Part shown: one piece after another, positions 1-7,730 of the stretch
Position numbering within the stretch: position 1 is the first letter of the stretch
Layout of the letters: each line of letters opens with the position of its first letter
Origin: Bradyrhizobium tropiciagri
Lineage (GTDB): Bacteria; Pseudomonadota; Alphaproteobacteria; Rhizobiales; Xanthobacteraceae
Assembly: GCF_001189845.1 (NCBI RefSeq)
Contig: NZ_LFLZ01000056.1
Coordinates: 1 to 60,617, forward strand
Reading direction: 5' to 3'
DNA length: 60,617 bases
Program-made: the position numbers and the translations under genes
The notes under the pieces: generated by a model
Seen by the model: the letters and a program-made list of their open reading frames with translations, nothing else
What the model was told of the DNA's origin: nothing
Database searches by the model: none

Positions 1-110
1 CGGGTGATCCAGCACGTCCGGGAGAAGTTCAGCTGCCGTGATTGCGAGAAGATCAGCCAGGCCCCGGTGCCGTTTCATGTGATTGCTTGCGGCTGGGCAG
101 GATCCAGCTT
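1..110 (+). mobile_element. IS66-family transposase fragment
   Basis: The first 110 bases encode an internal piece of an IS66-type transposase (TnpC): a Cys-x2-Cys zinc knuckle in FSCRDCEKI, followed by the APVPFHVIA-GWAGSSLL stretch typical of the family. The piece enters from outside the window and is cut off where it meets the IS630 fragment on the other strand at about 108-120. It cannot be active. The assignment is from recognised family sequence; how much lies upstream cannot be seen. Confidence 0.7.
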
Positions 111-318
111 GTTGATTGCGCCATTTGCTGACCGTATGGGGCCCGACACCAAGCCGCGTCGCCACGACGGCGTTGCTCGGCTCACGTTCGCAGGCCAGCA
201 CGATCTTTGACCGCAGCGTCAGCGCCGCAGGGAGCGAGCGCGACCGTGTGATGGCCGTGAGCTGCGTGCGTTCGTCGCTGGAAATCGTCAGTGTTGCCTT
301 CGGCCGTCCGGTGCGCAT
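108..318 (-). mobile_element. IS630-family transposase, N-terminal fragment
   Basis: On the minus strand an ORF begins MRTGRPKATLTIS and continues through about 70 residues containing the helix-turn-helix of IS630-type transposases (ATRLGVGPHTVSKWRNQQ). It starts at 318 and is truncated where the IS66 fragment begins. An inverted repeat, CGGGTATC/GATACCCG, lies just upstream at 319-346 and may be part of the element end. This is a dead remnant. The nested fragments show repeated insertion at this edge of the region. Confidence 0.7.
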
Positions 319-471
319 CGGGTATCTCCTTCGATCAGGATACCCGAAACCCCTGCAATAATTATGCTACGAACTTACGGGACGGAACACTAGAGCTAGA
401 GGCCGGCATTCAAGGGTTACCCGAAGACATGAGAAGAAATGAAATGCAAGCAGACCCGTGTCGCGATGTGC

Positions 472-699
472 CTACCTGGCGGCGTTCTTTGCTGGCCGTT
501 TCAGAAACTCGGCAGGCTCAACGTCGAGCTTGTCGGCAAGGCGACCAATGATTTTGATGCTGACGTAGTACGTGCCCTTTTCCAGCTTACTCAAATAGCT
601 CCGGCTGATCTCGGCCTCGAACGCAAGTTCGTCCTGGGACCATCTCCTCTTATTGCGCAGACGGCGCAAATTAGTGGCAAATGTCTCCCGCAAATCCAT
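472..699 (-). CDS. XRE-family HTH regulator, copy 1 (QseC-like)
   Basis: A small protein of about 75 residues that is almost entirely a Cro/C1-type helix-turn-helix (NLRRLRN..WSQDELAFEAEISRSYLSKLEKG). I place the start at the Met of MDLRETF because the paralogue at 908-1129 keeps that Met and diverges more upstream. It is a tandem duplicate of that gene, including part of the 5' flank. In Mesorhizobium symbiosis ICEs a regulator of this type (QseC) controls the qseM antiactivator; the QseM-like gene nearby makes that role plausible, but it is inferred from context. Confidence 0.75.
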   Translation of the reverse strand: MDLRETFATNLRRLRNKRRWSQDELAFEAEISRSYLSKLEKGTYYVSIKIIGRLADKLDVEPAEFLKRPAKNAAR

Positions 700-907
700 G
701 CGGGACAGAAAGCCGTTTGCCCGACATACTGCACCTCGATATACTTCACAAAACGTCGTCTCATGCACATTTTGAACCGGAACTGCGTCCGTCTGCTGCA
801 CATGCGCCAAGTCATCCAGCGGAAATGACCTCCCGGACCAGCATTCCACGGCTACGGTAGCCAGAAGAATGGATTGAGAGCATGACCGAATATTGAGACG
901 CGTCTAG

Positions 908-1129
908 CTAACGCCTTTTGGCAGGGCGTTTAAGGAACTCAGCAGGCTCAACGTCGAGCTTGTCGGCAAGGCGACCTATGATTTTGATGCTGACGAAGTG
1001 CTCGGCCGTTTCAAGCTCGCTCAAATAGCCCCGGCTTATCTTTGCCTCGAAGGCAAGCTCGTCCTGCGACCATCCCCTCGCATTGCGCAGACGGCGCAAA
1101 TTGGTGGCGAATGTTTCCCGCAGGTCCAT
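908..1129 (-). CDS. XRE-family HTH regulator, copy 2 (QseC-like)
   Basis: About 73 residues, nearly identical to copy 1 (same MDLRETFATNLRRLRN opening and the same VEPAEFLKRPAK tail). Substitutions around the recognition helix (SRGYLSELETAEHF versus SRSYLSKLEKGTYY) suggest the two copies may no longer bind the same site equally well. It is divergent from the broken QseM-like copy at 1294-1510, which is the qseC/qseM layout known from ICEMlSymR7A. No strong Shine-Dalgarno sequence is seen, so the transcript may be leaderless or weakly translated. Confidence 0.78.
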   Translation of the reverse strand: MDLRETFATNLRRLRNARGWSQDELAFEAKISRGYLSELETAEHFVSIKIIGRLADKLDVEPAEFLKRPAKRR

Positions 1130-1149
1130 GCGGGAAAGGATGCCGCTTG

Positions 1150-1175
1150 CTCGATATACTGCACCTCGATATACT
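1150..1175. promoter_or_regulatory. Direct-repeat operator candidate between XRE and QseM-like genes
   Basis: The 11-mer CTCGATATACT occurs twice, at 1150-1160 and 1165-1175, with a 15-base period in the divergent intergenic region. The matching flank of XRE copy 1 (about 720-745) keeps one perfect copy and one degraded copy. The position and repetition suit an XRE regulator binding its own promoter. No binding data; inferred from repetition alone. Confidence 0.5.
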
Positions 1176-1293
1176 TGACAAAATGACGTCTCACGCTCGT
1201 TGTGAACCGGAACTGCGTCGCTCTGCTGCGCGCGCATAAGAATCGTCCGGCCCCCACCACTGAACCGTCGCTGATCCTCGTTCGGATAGTTCA

Positions 1294-1510
1294 GTGCTGT
1301 TGCCCCGTGGCGCGCGGCGTCTGGTGACCTGCTGGCGGCTTCTCGAGCCGGAAGCCGCCGACGCCGACTGGAAAGAGGTTGATCGAACCGTGCTGCATAT
1401 CGATCCAGATCTCGGCCAGTGCGCGCTCACGAACCGTTCGTCATCCATTTGGCGGCCGCAAAATGGATGGCTAACCGGGATTACCGCGGCCTTGTTCGCG
1501 GAAGTGCGAC
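1294..1510 (+). pseudogene. QseM-like antiactivator, frameshifted remnant
   Basis: The first half reads RRLVTCWRLLEPEAADADWKEVDRTVLHIDP, clearly related to the intact QseM-like protein at 1929-2204. The matching second half (HLAAAKWMANRDYRGLVRG) sits in another reading frame from about 1419, so at least one frameshift separates them. It lies divergent to XRE copy 2, as qseM does to qseC. It appears to be the decayed partner of that XRE gene and is probably non-functional. Confidence 0.7.
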
Positions 1511-1928
1511 CAGACGGCAAATTTTCTCACGTGGAGTTCGAAATCGAGAACAATGTTCTCGCCAGCCGACCAAACCGAGCAACCATCATCGGCCAGCGAG
1601 TGGAGGCAACAGGTGCGCCAGCAGCCAAACCACACGCGTCGATTTCTACTTGGGCAACGAGTGAGCAAGGGCTTGCAGGACGCAAATCTGCTCATCGCGC
1701 TCCAAGCGATATGGACACGTCAAATCAACACCGGCGAGGTCAGGGCGAGCGAAATCGAGACAAGCGACGGAACGAGGCCCCAGATATCCGATGGCCGCCT
1801 TCAATCGATGTTTCTGCGAGGAACATTTTGTAGAGTAGGGCAATCAATCCGGTACCAAGATGCCTCGAAGCGGGCTACCGTCGCTCAGATTTCTATAGAG
1901 TTTTTCAGTTTGCTAGGAGTTCCAGGCA

Positions 1929-2204
1929 GTGTCGGCCGATCATAAGATCGCAGATGTGGCGCCCAGCGCGCCTGAGCTTACGCCATACGATGAGCAGCAC
2001 GTCGTTACCTACCTGCGCCTTCTCGATGCACAGGCGGATAATGCAGATTGGCGCGAAGTCGCGCGCATTGTGCTTGGTGTTGATCCGGTCCTTGAGCCGG
2101 ATCGCGCGCGCGGTGCTTTCGACACTCATTTGGCTCGCGCCAAATGGATGGCGCGTCACGGCTATCGTCATCTCCTGCGACGCGGTTGGCCGAAGAGTGA
2201 ATAG
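1929..2204 (+). CDS. QseM-like antiactivator (DUF2285 single-domain protein)
   Basis: A 91-residue protein with the compact DUF2285 fold signature: LTPYDEQHVVTYLRLLDA, ADWREVARIVLGVDP, and HLARAKWMARHGYRHLL. It starts at GTG 1929, with AGGAG about 12 bases upstream. In Mesorhizobium, QseM blocks both the quorum-sensing regulator TraR and the activator FseA, keeping the symbiosis ICE integrated. The FseA-like gene 170 bases downstream supports this role here. Family placement is good; the direct function in this organism is inferred. Confidence 0.75.
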   Translation: MSADHKIADVAPSAPELTPYDEQHVVTYLRLLDAQADNADWREVARIVLGVDPVLEPDRARGAFDTHLARAKWMARHGYRHLLRRGWPKSE

Positions 2205-2372
2205 GCGACGCACTTGAAGCGGACGTGATTTCTATCGAGCTCTAATCGCAAAAATTGATCGTTCCATCGTCGGATCAGATCAATATTGAACAATTGCATT
2301 AGTACAACCAGAAATCGTCACAATCGTGGGGCTGCAATTTCCTTGCATGAACGTGCGGGGAAGAACAGTACG

Positions 2373-3159
2373 ATGGCAGCCGCTGACTGGAGATCAAAGC
2401 AAGCGTATCCTGACGCCAAGACGGTAGAAGCGGAGGACATTGCCTGGGAATGTCTACGTCGCGACGTCGAGTATGAAAGAGATTATGAGGTCCTGACCAG
2501 CAGCCAACGATCCGACGCGACGACGGACCGCTTCCGAAGGAAGTGGGGGCTTTCGTTTCGCCCCAGATCCGCGAACGGCGTTCGACAAACAGGCCATTTT
2601 CTGGGCGCCCGAGGCGCTGTCGACCGTGCTGCCCGTCCACCCTGTTATCGGTTTGAGGTCGACCAGACGGTACAACTTGGATCTCGGCAAACTAACGGGC
2701 AGCGAGCTTCGTCGGGCGCCAGATGGATGGCATGCCATCGTGCCGCTCGGAGGCGCGAAGCACCGCCTTTGGCTGAGAGAACTGCCATCGAGACGCTCAG
2801 TGATTGTCATCGATCTCCCGCTCGACCGCGATTTCGACATTCGCTCGCAGGCGGCACAGCGCTTTTGGCGAGCGCTCGAACAGCGCCCGCTCGGGCCGTC
2901 CCCACGTGTACTGCCGATTCAGACCAAGCATCGGCTCATCCTTGCTCTGCGTGCCGCAGATGGATGGGTGGAAGGAAACAGCTATCGCGAAATCGCGGCA
3001 GGCCTGTTCGGCGCGCGTCGCATTCCCGATCGAGGATGGAAAACAAGCGATGTTCGCAGCCGGATCATTCGCCTGGTCAAGAAGGGGCTGCGTCTCATCC
3101 GTGGCGGTTATCGCGCATTGCTCCGTCACAAGCGCAAAGGCAAGTCCGATAAGTCCTAA
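2373..3159 (+). CDS. fseA: FseA-like ICE excision activator, two frames joined by a +1 frameshift
   Basis: The zero frame from ATG 2373 gives a DUF6499-type N-terminal module (ADWRSKQAYPDAK, DIAWECLRRDVEYERDY, FRRKWGLSFR). The DUF2285-type module (DPRTAFDKQAIFWAPEALST onward, ending KRKGKSDKS) is in the +1 frame and begins at 2563-2571. Joining the frames at 2556-2565 gives a continuous protein of about 261 residues. FseA of ICEMlSymR7A is made by programmed +1 frameshifting between two ORFs of exactly this kind and turns on excision genes. The zero frame stays open to 3152, so an unshifted product with an unrelated tail is also possible. No other lesion is visible, so this copy could be functional, unlike the one at 35776-36558. 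Confidence 0.72.
2556..2568 (+). other. Putative +1 programmed frameshift site of fseA-like gene
   Basis: Zero-frame codons read TTT CGC CCC AGA. The product becomes colinear with the family only if one base is skipped, giving TTT CGC (C) CCA GAT. The run of four C allows a peptidyl-tRNA to slip forward. The paralogue at 35956-35968 needs a +1 shift at the same codon, where TTT CGC AGC is followed at once by TGA. Conservation of position argues against a random sequencing error. Confidence 0.55.
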
Positions 3160-3420
3160 GCTCTTGGCTGATCGGTTCGTTGCAGCCGCGGCCCCGACAA
3201 TGCCGCCTCCCAGGTAAGCTCGTGAGGGCATCATTGCGCGCGGTTTCCTTTGGGCATTACTTCGGTTCGATTTTCGCGACCGCGGAAGGGCTATCGAACA
3301 ATGTAAAGTAAAGAGGCCGGCAGGATTGGACCATTCGCCGCTCGAACGATCAGCTTCGGCCACGTTGAGCTGCGGTGTCCGTGTCTATTCATATGATTTG
3401 TGGTATCGCCTGATGCGATG

Positions 3421-4347
3421 TTAGGCGGCTTCCGCAATTGCTGCCTTTTTACAGAGCCGAGCGACCCAGCGGCAGAAGGCGCGTGCGATTTCGGGATTGT
3501 CACTGCGATCGACCGCATAGGCCCGATATTGCATACCGCTTGGCGCGCGGGATCCTGGTATCACGTGCAGTGCTCCCGCGCGCACGAGATCACCGACAAT
3601 GATTTCAGGCGCAACCAGGAGGCATTTTCCGGTCATGACGGCCGGCAGGGCAAGGTAATTGTGATCGTATCGTGCCCCCGAGCATATATCTCTTGCGGTC
3701 AGGTTCATCGCCCTCAGCCACGTGGGCATTATGTCGGGCCGCGATGTGATGTTCAGAAGTGGAATTGAACGCGCAATCGAGAGCGTTTTGCCCGCTACGT
3801 GATTTGGAGACCCCACGCATACGAGTGTCTCATTGTGGATTTCCCAATCGTCGGCCGGTTCAATGACCGAAAGATCGCGCGTAATCAAGATGTCGAAATT
3901 GTCAGATGATGTCGGTGGAGACAATGAACAGATCACGTCTACGACCACGCCATCCATCTCAGCAGAGAAAGCCTCGAGATTCGGAATCAGAAAGGAGTAA
4001 GCAAAGGTAGAAAGCGACGTGCGGACCACAATCCGGTTGGGGTCTGATCGGTGCCGTCGCTGCATTCTCCTGGCGGTGAAGCAGATCGTATCAAGCGGTT
4101 CGGCGACAGTGTTGGCGAAAAGTCTTCCGAATTGCGTCAATTCGCTCCGCCGACCCCGCCGTTCCACGAGGTCTGCGCCGAAATAATCCTGGAGCACAGC
4201 CAGGTAACGACTGACCGAGCTCTGCGTTATTCCCAATGCGCTGGCTGCACGCGTTACGCTTCCTTCTCGCGCAATGGTTACAAATGCCCGGATTGCATTG
4301 AGCGGGACTTCATCGTGTTCGGCGGCCATCTTCTGCTCCGGTCGCAT
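3421..4347 (-). CDS. LysR-type transcriptional regulator, probable controller of the phosphonate-use genes
   Basis: A 308-residue LTTR with an N-terminal winged HTH (LNAIRAFVTIAREGSVTRAASALGITQSSVSRYLAVLQ) and a periplasmic-binding-like effector domain. It starts at 4347, or at the Met at 4329. A LysR-type operator (T-N11-A dyad) lies directly upstream at 4368-4402, and four more copies of the motif precede transport and metabolic genes up to 22 kb away, so this protein is the best candidate for their regulator. Phosphonoalanine use in Variovorax is also under a LysR-type activator next to palA. The effector is unknown; phosphonoalanine or phosphonopyruvate is a guess. Confidence 0.85.
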   Translation of the reverse strand: MRPEQKMAAEHDEVPLNAIRAFVTIAREGSVTRAASALGITQSSVSRYLAVLQDYFGADLVERRGRRSELTQFGRLFANTVAEPLDTICFTARRMQRRHRSDPNRIVVRTSLSTFAYSFLIPNLEAFSAEMDGVVVDVICSLSPPTSSDNFDILITRDLSVIEPADDWEIHNETLVCVGSPNHVAGKTLSIARSIPLLNITSRPDIMPTWLRAMNLTARDICSGARYDHNYLALPAVMTGKCLLVAPEIIVGDLVRAGALHVIPGSRAPSGMQYRAYAVDRSDNPEIARAFCRWVARLCKKAAIAEAA

Positions 4348-4367
4348 CTCGAAACCATGGATGTTTA

Positions 4368-4402
4368 ATCACATTACTCGATGCGTACAGCCGGATTGCT
4401 GC
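4368..4402 (+). promoter_or_regulatory. LysR-type operator, copy 1 (own regulator / orphan leader)
   Basis: Reads ATCA-N7-CGAT (core T-N11-A) followed four bases later by ACAGCCGGATTGCTGC. It aligns without gaps to the copies at 7644, 11991, 18725 and 22019. It lies between the divergent LysR gene (start 4347) and a plus-strand signal-peptide-like start at 4507, the classic place for an LTTR site. Confidence 0.65.
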
Positions 4403-4506
4403 TTATCAAGGTTGTTTCGCGCGCAAAATTGGCTTAATCGGTACATTTCGTACAGTATGACGCCCAACTTCGATTGCTATCAGCGGCTTTGTCCAGAGAA
4501 ATCGTT

Positions 4507-4572
4507 ATGCGCGTTTTGAGTTTGCTTGGCGCGATCACACTTGTCTCAGTCGGTGGCACGCGACCTAAATAA
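4507..4572 (+). pseudogene. Orphan signal-peptide start, probable remnant of a lost target gene
   Basis: A 21-codon ORF, MRVLSLLGAITLVSVGGTRPK, resembles the start of an exported protein (positive charge, then a hydrophobic core) but stops at once. It sits about 105 bases downstream of LysR operator copy 1, on the strand the other operator copies face. I read it as the leftover 5' end of a transporter or porin gene deleted from the regulon. It is too short to be certain. Confidence 0.3.
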
Positions 4573-4668
4573 CCAAGCCGCTAACCTGATGGCCTCAGGA
4601 TAGCGGATCGCGTCCCGTGGCGTGGTGTAGCTGGGTGCGGGTCATCGCATTCGTCGAAATGGGCGGCA

Positions 4669-6177
4669 TCAAATGCGAAAAGCTGTCCAGGTGCCCGTCC
4701 CAAATTGAGTGCAGAAGCTGGGACCTGCAAACTCGTGGGGAGCGGCACCGGTTGAAACTGTTCCCACAAGCGAACTACCTTCAATGAATCCATGAAACTG
4801 AAAATATATATTCGTTGGATCAGCCTGCATTCTCGAGGAAAGAAAGACATCTCCGCCCAATATACGTCCGAAGACTGGCGAGGATCTAAATCGGCCGTGA
4901 TGAAGTCCTTCGATTGCGCCGTCGGGTAGCTGTGTTAGTTCGAAGGAATGTAGTGCTTGCACGGACAAAAACCTTAGGTTTGCTTGCCATCTCCCGGATA
5001 AATTGACATGAGCCTCCGGGACCCTTTGGCTGTTAGCAACCGGTGATGCCATCCGAAAGGCTTCTGCAATAGCAAGACCTACTGTCTTGGCTTCAGCCGT
5101 TGATTGAATGTTAAACGGGTCAATCAACAACGACGAGTCCGTTGCCCAGAAGTCTTGCAACTTCACGCGATGCCTATCAAACGCAAATTGGCAAATGCGT
5201 TCTCCCGTTACCTCTATTTCACTGCTCCACGACAGGAAAAGTCTGGGAGCGATCGCTCCATTGTATTTGTCGATCCGGGGGATTATAGGAACATCGTGCA
5301 ACTGCTCGACGAGTACCTCAAGAATCGAATCATACTTGTCTGTGTCACGTGATCCGTTTGATAGCCAGTCTTCTAGGGCGGTAAGTGCGCCGATAATCGC
5401 CTCTTTTCCGACTTTCATTCCTCGGCCGATGGCATGATGAGGGGGCCCGTTTAGCCAAGCCGCGCGGCACAGATCTTCCCGTCCAATGAGAAAACCGGTG
5501 GATTGGGGGCCTCGAATGCATTTGCCGCCAGAGTAGATAACGAGGTCGGCGCCCCGTGCGAGCCATACGTCCGGACTTGTAGGAGCCAGGCTCGCCGCGT
5601 CGACAATTATGGGAATATTCGGAGCTTGTCCGCGAAGAGACTCCAGTCCGATAAATCCAGTGGCCTCTGCCCTTCCGAGAACGCTTATCATCGCGGGACT
5701 ATTCGATAGTGCATTTGCTAGCTCGCGCTGGTCTGCAACTTCGACGATCGTTCCTCCCATGTGGCGGATAGCACTATCATATGGAAATCTGTGTGATTTG
5801 ATGACGATGACGTCGGAGGATAGCCCGCCTGTCTCAGGCAAGCGTAGCATCGCCTCGGGGTCATTTCCTGCAATGCAGGCAGCCGTCGCCAGCGCAAGAG
5901 CGGCCGTACTACCTGCAGATACCATCCCCCACTGCGCGCCCGTTAGCTTGGCGATATGGGCACCTGCCCCTTCGGCAAGTTCATCGAGATCAACAAAATG
6001 TCGTGAAGCGGCCAACATTGCATCCATGACGTTTGAGCTGGGGTTGCTGCCACCATAGTTCGTCCGAGTGCCTGTACAATTGATGATCGGTTCGACACCG
6101 ATACGTCTATAGACCCAATCGGTGGAGGTCGCGGTTAGCTTATCATTGCCGAAATTCGTGGGTTCAAGGACACTCAA
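4669..6177 (-). CDS. PLP-dependent SelA/DgaE-like enzyme with extra C-terminal domain
   Basis: A 502-residue protein. Residues about 20-395 match the SelA-like branch of fold-type I PLP enzymes, which includes D-glucosaminate-6-phosphate ammonia-lyase (DgaE): an INCTGTRTNYGG opening, an ELAEGAGAHIAKLTGAQWG segment, IIVDAASL, and the PLP lysine in VIYSGGKCIRGPQSTGFL. Residues from about 395 form an additional beta-rich domain (NLSGRWQ, ELTQLPDGAIEG, GRILGGDVF) absent from minimal SelA proteins. The substrate is probably an amino acid or amino sugar derivative. It sits next to the LysR regulator and upstream of a decayed pepM copy; a link with the KDPG-aldolase-like gene at 14311 would echo dgaE-dgaF, but distance makes that tentative. 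Confidence 0.75.
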   Translation of the reverse strand: MSVLEPTNFGNDKLTATSTDWVYRRIGVEPIINCTGTRTNYGGSNPSSNVMDAMLAASRHFVDLDELAEGAGAHIAKLTGAQWGMVSAGSTAALALATAACIAGNDPEAMLRLPETGGLSSDVIVIKSHRFPYDSAIRHMGGTIVEVADQRELANALSNSPAMISVLGRAEATGFIGLESLRGQAPNIPIIVDAASLAPTSPDVWLARGADLVIYSGGKCIRGPQSTGFLIGREDLCRAAWLNGPPHHAIGRGMKVGKEAIIGALTALEDWLSNGSRDTDKYDSILEVLVEQLHDVPIIPRIDKYNGAIAPRLFLSWSSEIEVTGERICQFAFDRHRVKLQDFWATDSSLLIDPFNIQSTAEAKTVGLAIAEAFRMASPVANSQRVPEAHVNLSGRWQANLRFLSVQALHSFELTQLPDGAIEGLHHGRFRSSPVFGRILGGDVFLSSRMQADPTNIYFQFHGFIEGSSLVGTVSTGAAPHEFAGPSFCTQFGTGTWTAFRI

Positions 6178-6558
6178 CGCATTCTCCTTCGCTTTCGCTT
6201 CGACAAGCCAATCGTCGCCTCCATGCGATCAGGGAAAACAAATTCTACCACGTTAGACAATCGCCAGCCTCGAACAGCGCGGGAAATCGTCTAAACGTCC
6301 GATGCTGTCCCTGACGGCTCGTCACCGTGGCGGGTTGCCGCCCTGAAGCATGTGCTGATCGAACAGTGCCATCGCTTGACCAGCCATTTCCCCTCGCGGA
6401 GCGCAAAGTGGGGCTGGCGGCGGGGGATATTGCCGTTGCTCACACAAACATGTCGTCGGATCGGAGCGCGTACTCGCTGCAGATTTGAGAGCCTCTTAGC
6501 GGTAAGCAGTAAACAGCCGGCTTCAGCGTGGACAGTCAAGAATGCGAACGTCTCAAAA
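6178..6558. other. Region without a supported gene
   Basis: The short ORFs here on both strands look like noise, and no conserved motif is seen. This stretch lies between the PLP enzyme and the pepM-like remnant and probably contains further decayed sequence from that unit. Confidence 0.5.
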
Positions 6559-7145
6559 TCAGTGAATGGCTGCACCCATGATATGAAGGTGCTCCGAAGT
6601 GGCCGGCCGCAACGCGATCTGCTTTGGCATACTTCGCTCCTCCGCTCGCGCAAGCTCGTAGCCAACGAGCAGCCCATCGAGGCCGGCGACCTTCATGTCG
6701 GCAACGCTTTTTTCCGATTGAACGCTGCCGCATAGATCAATGCCGCACGCGAGGCAGGTCCCCGACCGAGACCTCACTAAAATTGGCAAGGGACGCCGAT
6801 CGCCACCAGACGAGCTCATAGAAGGCACCTGGCCTCGATGCGTTTAACCTTGCTGACAAGTTGGCCCGGTGAAGAGTTGTGGGCGCGAGCGTAGCCGACA
6901 GGAAAGCCAATCGAAATCATCGAGACCCGGCAATCCTTTAAGACGTCATGCTCGGCGATCGTGCCGCACGCTTCATCGTGCGCGTCCATGAGGAAGGAGA
7001 GCTTGCCGATGGAGCAGATCTCGGCGTGCGGCATTTCTGCTGACGAGGAGTTAGCGAAACGATCTTGCCCCTCGGCGAGAACGGACCGCGGTTGATGTCG
7101 CCTGCCGAACTCCTTGCAGGTGCGCTTGAGCAGCTTGACATTCAT
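6559..7145 (-). pseudogene. Decayed PEP mutase-like gene (pepM remnant 1) plus downstream fragment
   Basis: From the Met at 7145 (MNVKLL) the minus strand keeps recognisable pepM sequence. GKLSFLMDAHDEACGTIAEHD matches SELSFLMEAHDGISAAIAARA of the intact gene, and SMISIGFPVGY...SSPGQLVSKVKRI matches GLSIASSLGYRDANEASWSQLVDVVGRI. The catalytic half is missing. From about 6700 to 6559 another frame carries GLDGLLVGYELARAEERSMPKQIAL, a segment also found at the end of pepM remnant 2 (LDGLSCLIAYDKLAQIDGPKQIAL). The remnant keeps the upstream element shared by all three copies. Confidence 0.7.
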
Positions 7146-7188
7146 GGACTGAGAGGTCGCATCTGCGATGACCTGGATCAATTACTAA

Positions 7189-7202
7189 CGTTGGTAGTTG
7201 AC
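7189..7202 (-). promoter_or_regulatory. pepM upstream element, copy 1
   Basis: The minus strand reads GTCAACTACCAACG and lies 57 bases before the remnant's start codon. Near-identical blocks lie 59 bases before intact pepM and about 58 before remnant 2's ATG. The similarity continues for about 35 further bases with an RTTGMTYCRG-like core. Confidence 0.55.
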
Positions 7203-7643
7203 CGAGATGACAACTGCACATCGCCATAAATTGGCACAGAGTTGCCGCAGTCCGCCATATTGGATGTTTGATGGGGGCCGCCAGGAAATGCAAAATTCGA
7301 CGCGTTTGTTCACCGCAGCGAATTCACGCGTCGAGACCATAGGACGGCCGCTTGCTGCGGCGAGCTCATGGTGTGTTACGGCAGAGCGAGGAACACACTT
7401 GAAGCCGACGAGGGTCTTCGCGAGTTGGAAACTTTGATCCGAAGCAGGTGAACGGCAGATGATCTTAAGCGCGCCGTGACCGCGTTCACCCACAGTTTGG
7501 ACGCGGTTCAAGTTCGTCCTTATTCGGGTCTTGGCCGCGACGCGTCTGCTCGCGATTAGTGGCACAGTATAATCTTCCAACCAAGCAATAGATTGGATGG
7601 TGCGCGGTTCTCGCAGAGATCCATCACCAAATCAGAATATCTC
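7203..7643. other. Region without a supported gene
   Basis: A 131-codon minus-strand ORF (7185-7580) is present, but I recognise no domain and see no good ribosome site. It overlaps the pepM upstream element, so I do not call it a gene. The end of the stretch is the porin promoter region. Confidence 0.45.
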
Positions 7644-7680
7644 ATCGCATTATTTGATGTTTGTCACCGGATGATTGTCT
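7644..7680 (+). promoter_or_regulatory. LysR-type operator, copy 2 (porin)
   Basis: ATCG-N7-TGAT followed by GTCACCGGATGATTGTC. The motif ends about 50 bases before the porin start codon at 7731, close enough to overlap or adjoin its -35 region. Same layout as the other four copies. Confidence 0.65.
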
Positions 7681-7730
7681 TCCGACGATACTGCGTCGGC
7701 CGCGCGAATTCGGGAAGAATAGGGTGACAA

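Noticed and set aside
7220..7250. TGGCAC...TTGC resembling a sigma-54 promoter
   Set aside because: The GG-to-GC spacing is nine, not ten, and no suitable gene follows. Other TGGCAC occurrences lack a -12 element. NifA control of the cluster is therefore not supported by sequence.
7185..7580. 131-codon minus-strand ORF as a transposase
   Set aside because: A stretch around VQTVGERGHGALK looked transposase-like, but I could not match any catalytic motif and it overlaps the pepM upstream element.
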